From the NCBI GenBank assembly GCA_015055805.1, contig SVHN01000005.1:62001-126000 (forward strand): a DNA stretch of 64,000 bases, written 5' to 3'. The translations under genes were made by a program, and so were the position numbers. Positions 9,027 to 16,813 of this stretch are shown here, in pieces (the first letter of the stretch is position 1; each line of letters opens with the position of its first letter). The stretch comes from Clostridiales bacterium (lineage in GTDB: Bacteria > Bacillota > Clostridia > Christensenellales > Borkfalkiaceae). The notes beneath the pieces are model-generated. The model had not been told where the DNA came from. It saw only the letters and a list, made by a program, of their open reading frames with translations, and made no database searches.

Positions 9027-9944
9027 TTATCTGTCCCCGAACCACATCGGGCTTTTCATAATCGTAACTTTTCCATCGCTATCAATTCTTGTAGACGCGC
9101 GGCGCGCTATCATACAGTTTGTACTGGTCGCTACCGCAATCCCTGCAATATGCGTATACGCGTATTCTACGTTTACACCCAGCACCGAAGTATCGCCACC
9201 GCCGCCGAGAATACCTATGCCAAGACTGTTTAGCGCGTTGTAAATATCTTCTTCGATTTTTGCAAACGTTGGGTCGGGGTGTTTTGAACCAACCGTTCTT
9301 AAACACGCCGCCTCTTTAGCAAGGTTTGCCGCAACGTTAGCCGTTCCGCCTATACCTATTCCAAGCACCGACGGCGGACAAACCGCGCCTGCTCTTGCCG
9401 ACGCCACGAAACTGTCTATAACGAATTTTTCAATGCCTTTTATTCCGTCTGCAAACGCCACTATTCTATGTCTTGTTCCGCCAAAACACTCGCTGCCGCC
9501 ACCCTTAGCCGCATAGGATATCTCTATGCCGTCCCCTTCGACGAATTTATAGGTAAAGTCAGGGATATTCATACCGATATTATTACCGGGATCGTAACCG
9601 GTAAGCGGGTGTTTCATTGTCGCCCTTAAATAACCCTTTTCGGTCGCCCTTGCAACAGCGCGTCTTGCGGCGTTTTCAAGTTCGACAAATCCGCCTTCTA
9701 GTTTACAATCGTTGCCGACCTTGAAATAAAATATCGGCCAACCCGTATCAACGCATAGCGGATTTTCGCGCTTTGCTGACATATCCATACTTTCTAAGGT
9801 AACCCTTAATCCACGCTTAGCGTCAAGACTAGTTTCTTTTTCTATCGCCTTTGTAAACGCTTCTCTAACGTCTTCCGATATTTCGGTTGCTCCGCGTTTA
9901 ACCGTTTGAAAAAGCACTTCTTCGTATAATTCCGTTTTTATCAT
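9027..9944 (-). CDS. Class I fumarate hydratase/tartrate dehydratase, alpha subunit
   Basis: The 305-residue protein carries the iron-sulphur cluster cysteines of the alpha subunit in NPLCVDTGWPIFYFK, GGSECFGGTRHR and AGAVCPPSVLGIGIGG. The length is normal for the split enzyme. It pairs with the beta subunit downstream. The reaction is reversible addition of water to an unsaturated dicarboxylate. The operon context (AtuA-like and DUF4387 upstream, amidohydrolase downstream, AraC regulator divergent) suggests a catabolic hydroxy-acid route rather than the TCA cycle. This is inference, and the exact substrate cannot be read from the sequence. Confidence 0.9.
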   Translation of the reverse strand: MIKTELYEEVLFQTVKRGATEISEDVREAFTKAIEKETSLDAKRGLRVTLESMDMSAKRENPLCVDTGWPIFYFKVGNDCKLEGGFVELENAARRAVARATEKGYLRATMKHPLTGYDPGNNIGMNIPDFTYKFVEGDGIEISYAAKGGGSECFGGTRHRIVAFADGIKGIEKFVIDSFVASARAGAVCPPSVLGIGIGGTANVAANLAKEAACLRTVGSKHPDPTFAKIEEDIYNALNSLGIGILGGGGDTSVLGVNVEYAYTHIAGIAVATSTNCMIARRASTRIDSDGKVTIMKSPMWFGDR

Positions 9945-9989
9945 AATACTACCTCAAATCTTTTAAATCGTTCAAATTGTTTTCCCTAT

Positions 9990-10292
9990 CTAAATCTCAA
10001 CGTTTGCAAGCGGCATATGTTGTTGACAACCGTATATATCTACGTCCGCTAGGCTTCCGCTGACGTTCTTTCTTGGAAAGGTTATCTTTATCGAATTAAC
10101 CACCGCGTACGGTATAATATCCACCTTGTCTGGCTTAACGCCGTAAACTTTTGCGACCGTTTCTTTTGTCAATCTCTCTAAAACGTACTGCATATTTTCT
10201 TCGGTTTCAAATATTAGGTCGAAAGTAATGAAGAGCGGTCCTGCGTTTTTACTTCTTAAAATCTTAGTGTAATCAATAAGTTTTTTCATCAT
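9990..10292 (-). CDS. DUF4387-family protein
   Basis: This 100-residue protein starts one base after the AtuA-like gene ends. It shows LRSKNAGPLFITFDLIFE and the C-terminal HMPLANVEI typical of DUF4387. These small proteins almost always accompany AtuA/DUF1446 proteins, sometimes fused to them, and probably form a complex. No catalytic role is established. It is the second gene of the operon. Confidence 0.85.
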   Translation of the reverse strand: MMKKLIDYTKILRSKNAGPLFITFDLIFETEENMQYVLERLTKETVAKVYGVKPDKVDIIPYAVVNSIKITFPRKNVSGSLADVDIYGCQQHMPLANVEI

Positions 10293-10293
10293 A

Positions 10294-11607
10294 TTATATC
10301 TCCACTATCTCAATTTTAGCCGTTTCCGAAAGGTTATCCACTTCCACCAAATGGAACACCGAAAACTCATAAACTTCCCCCACGTGTATATCCGACGGCG
10401 AGAAAGGAAAGGCAAGGTTTCCTGCCGTGGATTTTCTGCCCTTATAGTCGCAATGTAACATTCTACTTCTTGCAAGCGCGCAAACGGTATCGGCTATTGC
10501 CTGAGTTTTACCGACGACGTCTATTATAATCCCCATAGAACTTTCTTTACCACCGCTCGTCTTAAAGAAAATCTCATAACTGTTTTCCGGTAAAGTGTCT
10601 TTAGTGTTTTCTTTTACGAATTTACTAACCGTATCGGTAATAAAATCAACGTTTTCTATGGTCAACGGATCGTATATGGTTGCAGGACAAACCGTTCGAT
10701 ATCCCGAAATTTTAACGCCTTCTAATTTTAACGTCTTTTTCTCGGCGTCTATAAACACCGAGCTTTTAACCTTAACCGTCCTATCGTCTTCCTGTTCAAA
10801 TACCGAGCGACTTAAATCACACGCGCCGTCGGGCTCGTATATCATATACGGATTACTCTGTTCGTATAAAGTGTGCGCCGCAACCCTATCAACCGTACAG
10901 CGGCGCGCAGGGTTTGCAGGGCGCAGTCTAAAACAGTCTTCGCTTATGTAAGCTTGCATAACGTCGGCAGCCGCAACGGGTTCTGAACACATTGCGCCGC
11001 ACTCCATAATCTTTGCCATGTGAAACGCTAATCCCGGGTCGTAACCTTTATAAATACACGGCGCTGCGTAAATAGCAGTATCGCACGCCCTTCCGCATAA
11101 AATCACGTCAACGTCCGTTTTAAGTAGTTGGATAATGGGCGCAACGCCTATCTGGCTTACTATCTTGGTGCTATTTAAGACGGCGTCTTCGGTAAGCGGC
11201 ATTTGGTCGCTCATATCAAAAACTTTTCCGTCGCTTAGCTTTTGAACGACGTAATCTTTATCGACGTCGCTATACACTACGCCCATCTTAAAATGCAAGC
11301 CTTTTTCCTTAGAAATCTCTTTTATTATTTCTTTAAGCCACTCGACGTGTTCTCTACTTCCCGCGCCGCCAGCAGAGCCGATAATAAACGGTGCTTTGGC
11401 TTCTAACGCCTTAGGTAGAGCCAGCGATAAATCGCGCTTTACCGCATTTCTATCGGTAAACGACTTTCCACTTCCCAAATAATACGGGCCGGGGTCGGTA
11501 GACCCTGCGTCTACGCCCAAAAAATCAACCTTTTCTTCAAACGCAACGTTAAGTGCCTGTTCACTATATCCGTAACCAAGCATTCCACAAAGTGCAACTA
11601 TCTTCAT
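10294..11607 (-). CDS. AtuA-like (DUF1446) acyclic terpene utilisation-family protein
   Basis: The 437-residue protein has the DUF1446 signature region LGVDAGSTDPGPYYLGSGKS and IIGSAGGAGSREHVEWL, with FRLRPANPARRCTVDRVAAH later. It is named after AtuA of terpene degradation, but most members act on other carboxylic acids. It is the first gene of the operon, with GGAGAAAAGAGAA before the ATG. In this setting it may act with DUF4387 on a CoA ester or hydroxy acid ahead of the hydro-lyase. The function is inferred from context only. Confidence 0.85.
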   Translation of the reverse strand: MKIVALCGMLGYGYSEQALNVAFEEKVDFLGVDAGSTDPGPYYLGSGKSFTDRNAVKRDLSLALPKALEAKAPFIIGSAGGAGSREHVEWLKEIIKEISKEKGLHFKMGVVYSDVDKDYVVQKLSDGKVFDMSDQMPLTEDAVLNSTKIVSQIGVAPIIQLLKTDVDVILCGRACDTAIYAAPCIYKGYDPGLAFHMAKIMECGAMCSEPVAAADVMQAYISEDCFRLRPANPARRCTVDRVAAHTLYEQSNPYMIYEPDGACDLSRSVFEQEDDRTVKVKSSVFIDAEKKTLKLEGVKISGYRTVCPATIYDPLTIENVDFITDTVSKFVKENTKDTLPENSYEIFFKTSGGKESSMGIIIDVVGKTQAIADTVCALARSRMLHCDYKGRKSTAGNLAFPFSPSDIHVGEVYEFSVFHLVEVDNLSETAKIEIVEI

Positions 11608-11658
11608 TTCTCTTTTCTCCTTTATAAATATATGTTATCATTTTTTTAATGACAATTA

Positions 11659-11686
11659 ATTGCATATTTTATAAATTTTATTGCAT
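11659..11686. promoter_or_regulatory. Candidate AraC operator (two ATTGCAT direct repeats)
   Basis: ATTGCAT occurs at 11659-11665 and again at 11680-11686, exactly 21 bp apart, inside the 108-bp gap between the divergent AtuA operon and araC. Two direct half-sites with a two-helical-turn period are typical for dimeric AraC-family activators. The site is seen directly; the assignment to the adjacent regulator is inferred. Confidence 0.55.
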
Positions 11687-11715
11687 TTTGTCCAAGAATA
11701 ATATATAATCAACGT

Positions 11716-12579
11716 ATGGATATAAAAAAGTTTGTATTGTCGTTTTATAAAAAAGCGACGGAAAATTTTTACGTTGACCAAATAACCGAGCCTGAAAACG
11801 CCCTTTCTCCGCACAGCCACGAGTATTTTCAGATTTATTACGTAAAGGAAGGCAGAATTTTTCACCACCTTGATAAGAGCGTTGCCGAACTTTCACCGGG
11901 CGACGTTTTCGTGCTTCCGCCAAACGTTGCTCACCACATAGAAAAAGCCACCGAGAAGTTAAGATTTTTCGTTATTTCTTTCATGCCTGAATTTTTGACG
12001 GGAATAGTTGAAGGGAATAAATTCGTCGCCGACTTTATACATTATCTGCTAGAACTCACCAACGAAAACGTTCAGCCAAAATTTACGCTTTGCGCCGACG
12101 ACGTTATTTTTTCCGATACGCTTATTCTACGAATTATGAACGAGTTTTCAAATAACGACACGGGAAAAGAGGCTTTGATTAAATCTTCGCTATCACTTTT
12201 ACTGTCGATTTTTGCGCGCGCATATTTTGAAGAAAAGGTGGAAAGCGTTAAGTTTAAATCAGATCTTCAAGCAATTCTGCATTGTAAAGGATATATTGAC
12301 AACCATCTTAAAGAACCTATTTTGCTTTCTGAAATGGCTAAAAGAACGGCTATGTCTAAGTCGACGTTTTGCGAAACTTTCAAATCAGTCGTGGGGACGC
12401 CGTTTAAAAAATATCTTAATTTTAAGCGGATTGAAAAAGCCGCCGCCCTTATTAGGTCTGGCAAAAAAATCTCAACGGCAGCAAGGGACGTTGGCTACGA
12501 CGATTTTAGCACTTTTTACCGCAACTTTAAAAAACAACTGGGCGTAAGCCCCGAAAAATACAAAAAACTAAACGTCTAA
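11716..12579 (+). CDS. AraC-family transcriptional regulator
   Basis: The 287-residue protein has an N-terminal cupin sensing domain (about 1-150; PHSHEYFQIYYVKEG, then LSPGDVFVLPPNVAHHI). Its C-terminal double HTH (about 185-285) shows LLSEMAKRTAMSKSTFCETF and ISTAARDVGYDDFSTFYRNF, ending GVSPEKYKK. It is divergent from the AtuA/hydro-lyase operon and probably activates it in response to its substrate. Part of this gene (12144-12277) is duplicated at 16571-16700, marking the far side of an inserted block. Confidence 0.92.
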   Translation: MDIKKFVLSFYKKATENFYVDQITEPENALSPHSHEYFQIYYVKEGRIFHHLDKSVAELSPGDVFVLPPNVAHHIEKATEKLRFFVISFMPEFLTGIVEGNKFVADFIHYLLELTNENVQPKFTLCADDVIFSDTLILRIMNEFSNNDTGKEALIKSSLSLLLSIFARAYFEEKVESVKFKSDLQAILHCKGYIDNHLKEPILLSEMAKRTAMSKSTFCETFKSVVGTPFKKYLNFKRIEKAAALIRSGKKISTAARDVGYDDFSTFYRNFKKQLGVSPEKYKKLNV

Positions 12580-12600
12580 ATTTTTACTTAATTTAGTCAT

Positions 12601-12640
12601 AAAAAACCGCGCTCTGATAATAAGCCAAAGCGCGGTTTTT
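12601..12640 (+). terminator. Terminator of araC
   Basis: The stem AACCGCGCT/AGCGCGGTT is followed by TTTT, 20 bp after the araC stop. A related hairpin recurs at about 16722-16752 behind the araC fragment. Confidence 0.75.
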
Positions 12641-12654
12641 ATATATCGTTCTGC

Positions 12655-12955
12655 AATTTTAAATGGATCCCAAAAGTGATGTGAACCCAAAAGTTTAGAT
12701 AAAAAAATTAAATTTTTTATTCTTTTGATTCGTTTGCTCATTGCAATTGATTCCTTCCGATAACACTATCAACATCTTGACGACCTACGTAGGTTTTCGC
12801 GCTAGTCAATTCAACTAGCACTCGAGTACCACCACTATGGTCATACGGCCGTGAATAAATTATGTGTTTAACATCCATGAAATTCAATCCCAACCTGGTT
12901 AAAATATATTTCTATTTCAACCCATATTAGCTAAAAGACAAATCAACGTCGAGTT
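12655..12955. other. Insertion boundary with decayed IS-like sequence
   Basis: This gap contains GTGAACCCAAAAGTTTAGA (about 12683), which resembles the termini of IS3-family elements (xxCCCCAAAAGTTAGAC). Next to it on the minus strand is a 46-codon frame (12738-12878) whose product contains TRVLVELTSAKTYVGRQDV and which lacks a clear ribosome site. I cannot name this fragment. The region is best read as the scarred left border of the block that carries the isomerase and dehydrogenase genes. Confidence 0.4.
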
Positions 12956-13987
12956 CTAACCCTTCATTAATAATTCTAAAACATACATTTCTAAGCCTTC
13001 AAAATCTCTTTCTTTTATACATTTATCCCTAAATGCATAATCAAACTTTTCGGCTTTTTCTTCCAACATCTTAAATATTTTAAGACTGTTTTCCAAATGC
13101 TTATAACTATCCTTATCAAGCGTTGTTCTCATTGCCTTTACGTCTAGGCCAACGTATTCACCGTTATCACCATAACCATTTTCCAATAATACTTTAACTT
13201 GATTAAACGCTTGTCTTAAATTTTCCACACCAAATGATTTGTCTTGGTCATATTTAATCCCGTTTTGGTCGTTTAAATGTACTGTAAAAAGTTTATCGAA
13301 CGCCATTGCAAACCCTATTTCATGTGCAGGGTCTAATCCTGCTAAAATTGCGTGCGCACTTTCCAAATTTCCACCAACACGCTTTGGATCTATCGTTGCA
13401 GACGCAACTGCCATTACATGCCCCATCGTTCCACAAATTGAACGGTCAATAGGTTCATTTGGTTTTGGTTCTATGCAAATTCTTATTGTTTTATCATATT
13501 CAAGCATTTTATTGATTGCATCAATCAACTGTTTTGTTGCCCAAACAGGACTCTTACTTTCAGCACAAAGAGTTCCTTCTCTTGCAAGCCATAATACGAT
13601 TAAATCCGCACCTAATTCTCTTGCAATATCTATTGAACGGTAAGCTCTCCACATAGCAAATTCTCTATCAGATTCACTAGTTGACATAAATCCACCGTCA
13701 ATCGTTCTCTTGTCCATCCATAATCTTGGTGCTACAAATTCAGCTTTTAGTCCATACTTGTCTAAAAGTACTTTCATCTTTCTTGCTTCAGCTTTAATTT
13801 CTTCTACGCTTAATTCGTTGATGTTTGGAACGACCTCATCATCATGAAATTGAATGGCATCGAATCCAATTTCCTTAAACTTTTTGAATTTTTCTTCGAT
13901 ACAAATTGTTTGTCTTGTTGCTGGTCCGTATCCGTCAGCACCCCCGTGAACGTTCCACGGTCCTACTGAAAATTTAAATTTACTCAT
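12956..13987 (-). CDS. Xylose isomerase-like TIM-barrel sugar isomerase
   Basis: The 343-residue protein resembles short xylose isomerases: FSVGPWNVHGGADGYGPATR at the start, FDAIQFHDDEVVP, the metal-ligand segment RICIEPKPNEP, GGNLESAHA and VHLNDQNGIKYDQD. The metal-binding Glu and His/Asp residues appear intact. It is expected to interconvert an aldose and ketose, or to epimerise a sugar derivative, with divalent metal. It shares an operon with a Gfo/Idh dehydrogenase (47-bp gap). Codon usage is clearly more AT-rich than in the hydro-lyase operon, which supports separate origin. Confidence 0.82.
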   Translation of the reverse strand: MSKFKFSVGPWNVHGGADGYGPATRQTICIEEKFKKFKEIGFDAIQFHDDEVVPNINELSVEEIKAEARKMKVLLDKYGLKAEFVAPRLWMDKRTIDGGFMSTSESDREFAMWRAYRSIDIARELGADLIVLWLAREGTLCAESKSPVWATKQLIDAINKMLEYDKTIRICIEPKPNEPIDRSICGTMGHVMAVASATIDPKRVGGNLESAHAILAGLDPAHEIGFAMAFDKLFTVHLNDQNGIKYDQDKSFGVENLRQAFNQVKVLLENGYGDNGEYVGLDVKAMRTTLDKDSYKHLENSLKIFKMLEEKAEKFDYAFRDKCIKERDFEGLEMYVLELLMKG

Positions 13988-14034
13988 GTTTGTTGCTCCT
14001 TCAATTTTTTATATTTTTTCGGCTTAGCCATAAA

Positions 14035-15078
14035 TTACATTTTAATAAGTTTTCTTTCTTTAGAACTCCTATATGCTGCTGCGATTACCTTTTGAACGTG
14101 AAGTGCGTCTGTTGCAGGAACGACTAATGGCTTATCGTTTAATATAGAATCTGCAAAACTTTCCACTTCTCTTGTGTACATGTTGCCAAAATCACCTTCT
14201 ATTTCCACGCCTTTTGCATCAACGTGGTCTTGTTTTGCGTCATACCCTGGTACGTTATTCATAAATATTCCCGTAAGTGTTCCGCCGTCGTTTTGACCTA
14301 TTACGTTGCTGCCCATAAGTCTTCCCTTAGTTCCAAAAAACTCTAATCTCCACTTTGCAACTTCGTCTGGAATATTAAAGTTTGTCTGTACCACACATTG
14401 CGCGCCATTATCAAGTTTTAAAATAACAGTTGAACTGTCCTCTACGTCATAATCAAATACTACTGTATCGTTAAATGCACCCACTTCAACTACGCGACTT
14501 CTCGTAATATATTCTATCAAGTCAATACAATGTACTCCCATATCCATGAGTGATCCTCCCCCCGATTTTGCCTTCACCAAACGCCAATTGCCAGCGTCTT
14601 GAGGTAACCAAAGGGTAAACTGAGAATACCCGCTTACTATTTGTCCTATTTTTCCTTCTTCCACAGCTTTTTTCATATTCATGACGTGAGCACCAAATCT
14701 CATCATAAATCCTGCAGCAACTTTTACACCTTTATTTTCACAATACTCTAAAAGTTTTTCCCCCTCTTCTATATCCATAGAAATAGGCTTTTCAATCAAA
14801 ATATGTTTTCCATAGTCTGCGGCGAGCATTGCTTGTTTACAGTGAAAAACTACTGGAGATGCTATATATACCGCATCAATCTCAGGATTTTTTACTAATT
14901 CTTCAGCATCTGTATATGCATATTTTGCACTATATTTTACTCTCAACCTTTCAGCAAGTTCAGTATTAACTTCCATAACCGCCGTAACTTCTACATTTTT
15001 TGCGAGCATCATTCCAGGAAGCGTTCTCCTATCCGCTATACCTCCTGCGCCTATTATGCCAAATCTAACTTTTTTCAT
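14035..15078 (-). CDS. Gfo/Idh/MocA-family oxidoreductase
   Basis: The 347-residue protein starts with the NAD(P)-binding motif FGIIGAGGIADRRTLPGM. It contains the family motif LIEKPISMDIEEGEKLL (EKP catalytic Lys) and the second-domain GSLMDMGVHCIDLIEYITRS, where D and H form part of the active site. It probably oxidises a sugar, inositol or similar polyol. It lies upstream of the isomerase gene and downstream of an aldolase remnant, so the block looks like a small sugar-catabolism operon controlled by the divergent AraC protein. Confidence 0.9.
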   Translation of the reverse strand: MKKVRFGIIGAGGIADRRTLPGMMLAKNVEVTAVMEVNTELAERLRVKYSAKYAYTDAEELVKNPEIDAVYIASPVVFHCKQAMLAADYGKHILIEKPISMDIEEGEKLLEYCENKGVKVAAGFMMRFGAHVMNMKKAVEEGKIGQIVSGYSQFTLWLPQDAGNWRLVKAKSGGGSLMDMGVHCIDLIEYITRSRVVEVGAFNDTVVFDYDVEDSSTVILKLDNGAQCVVQTNFNIPDEVAKWRLEFFGTKGRLMGSNVIGQNDGGTLTGIFMNNVPGYDAKQDHVDAKGVEIEGDFGNMYTREVESFADSILNDKPLVVPATDALHVQKVIAAAYRSSKERKLIKM

Positions 15079-15131
15079 TTTTAACTCCTTTATAATAATT
15101 TGAGAACATTTTGATTAATAAATTTTCTGTA

Positions 15132-15262
15132 TTATAAATCCTTTATTCCATCAGGAGTAGATAGTAATCCATCAATTGCTGCACGCAATTGATTTAGATT
15201 TTCCGTTCTTGGTATTATTACACCATCTGCACCCATATCTATAAGTTTAGCGACCATGCCTA
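15132..15262 (-). pseudogene. 3' remnant of a HpcH/HpaI-type aldolase gene
   Basis: About 43 codons ending in TAA (15132-15134) read MVAKLIDMGADGVIIPRT and ...LSTPDGIKDL. This matches the C-terminus of HpcH/HpaI aldolases, where GADGVMVPR is the usual motif. No upstream part is present: the frame runs into AT-rich intergenic DNA at about 15262. An aldolase would complete an isomerase-dehydrogenase-aldolase route, so the block has probably lost a gene. Confidence 0.65.
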
Positions 15263-15484
15263 TGTTATATTATATTTTATAATTTTTCAATGACAATTTT
15301 TAATAAAAAATACGACAATTTTGCTATTTTATAAAAAATAAACAAAATATAATTTTAATAAAGTTATATCAAAAATCAACTTGATTATATAATTTTGCTA
15401 TTGTTTAATTTTCTTATAAATTAAAGTTGACATATAAATATTTTTAATTTATTATTAAAAAAATACAATTTCGAGGAATTTAGC
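15263..15484. promoter_or_regulatory. AT-rich divergent control region
   Basis: This very AT-rich stretch separates the dehydrogenase operon with its aldolase remnant from the divergent AraC gene. I see several TATAAT-like boxes but no convincing -35 partner. No gene or stable hairpin is visible. Confidence 0.3.
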
Positions 15485-16468
15485 ATGTCTAAAGAATATG
15501 AAGTAATATCCAACACACAATTTCGGTTTCTCAACTCTTTTTTAGTAAAAATAAACTCTAGAGCTTTGCATTTACACGACGAAATAGAACTTGGTGTAGT
15601 TCTTGAAGGAGAAATAACCTTAAGAACGCCCCCCACTTCATATGTATTATCGCAAGGAGATTGTTTCTTAATAGATTCAATGGACGCACATGAATTCATT
15701 TCTAATAACTCTACAATTCTTTCTATACAAATATGCCCAACAATTTTTAATGCTTTTTTCAAGGATCCTCCTTCCCTGACTTTTTGTACTACACCACATT
15801 TGAAAAATTTTTTTCAAAAAAAAGAATATGACTTTTTAGTTTTTCTATGCACAGAACTTTCGCAGTCATATATAAATTATCCTTACCTAGAAAATCAACA
15901 TTTTAAGTGTTTAAGCATTATTTCTCAAATCTTATTTTTACTTGAAAAAAATCTTTATTCACCATCAAAAAAGCAAGCAGAACATACAACAATAAAGCAG
16001 CAAAAAAACAAGCTTCGCTCTGTAATTAATTTTATCGATAAAAATTATTCCACAAAAATTTTACTCAAAGATATTGCAAAACAAGAAAACCTTTCAATGT
16101 CTTACCTTTCTCACCTTTTTAAAAATTCATTTGGAATAAGTTTTGAGGAATATTTAAATAACAAACGTTTTGAAGAAGCTTTAACACTTCTAAGCACAAC
16201 TAACCGAACAATTTTAGACATTTGTATTTCTACTGGTTTTTCTGATTTAAAATATTTAAATAAAATTTGTCAAAAACGCCTAGGTTGCTCCCCAAAAGCA
16301 TATCGAAAAAATTATCTACTTCAAGAAAATCGAATAGCTAAAGTTTCATTCAGTACAGAATACCGCTTGTCTAAAGACGAATCTTTAACAATTCTTAACT
16401 CTTTTAAAAAAATGTTATTAGAAAAAATACAAGATACTTTTTACTTTGACTCAATAATAAAAAACTAA
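15485..16468 (+). CDS. AraC-family transcriptional regulator (inserted block)
   Basis: The 327-residue protein has a cupin-like N-terminal half (LHLHDEIELGVVLEGEITLR, QGDCFLIDSMDAHEF). The C-terminal HTH pair is at about 195-295 (LLKDIAKQENLSMSYLSHLF, ILDICISTGFSDLKYLNKIC, GCSPKAYRK). A further 35 residues follow that most relatives lack. It is divergent from the dehydrogenase/isomerase genes and likely controls them. AT-rich codon usage sets it apart from the first AraC gene; the two are paralogues only at family level. Confidence 0.88.
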   Translation: MSKEYEVISNTQFRFLNSFLVKINSRALHLHDEIELGVVLEGEITLRTPPTSYVLSQGDCFLIDSMDAHEFISNNSTILSIQICPTIFNAFFKDPPSLTFCTTPHLKNFFQKKEYDFLVFLCTELSQSYINYPYLENQHFKCLSIISQILFLLEKNLYSPSKKQAEHTTIKQQKNKLRSVINFIDKNYSTKILLKDIAKQENLSMSYLSHLFKNSFGISFEEYLNNKRFEEALTLLSTTNRTILDICISTGFSDLKYLNKICQKRLGCSPKAYRKNYLLQENRIAKVSFSTEYRLSKDESLTILNSFKKMLLEKIQDTFYFDSIIKN

Positions 16469-16570
16469 AAATTATTAAAACAAAACAAATATGAGAAAAA
16501 ACTTCAATATGTCCCACCATAAAAGTTTTATTTCAATAAATTACTATGATTAGATTATTTTTATATTAAT

Positions 16571-16700
16571 TTTCAAATAACGGCACGGAAAAAGAGGCTC
16601 TGATTAAATCTTCGCTATCACTTTTACTGTCAATTTTTGCACGCGCATACTTCCAAAAAAGGTGGAAAGCGTTAAGTTTAAATCAGATCTTCAAGCAATT
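16571..16700 (+). pseudogene. Duplicated internal fragment of the first araC gene
   Basis: About 130 bp here closely match 12144-12277 within the first araC gene, with scattered substitutions and small deletions that break the frame. The HTH-encoding 3' third is missing. It is followed by TTAGTATAG and a terminator-like hairpin similar to that behind the intact araC. With the intact gene it brackets a block of about 4 kb in direct orientation. Confidence 0.8.
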
Positions 16701-16813
16701 TTCTTAGTATAGTTATAAAAAAACTGCGCTCTGGCTTATTTGCCAGAGCGCATAAATATATTCCATTTTTTTAAAATCTTTCGATATGTTTCGCCGATTT
16801 TTCTATTTTTCCA

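Noticed and set aside
12683-12720. Complete IS3-family element
   Set aside because: Only one terminus-like sequence is visible; no transposase frame is present.
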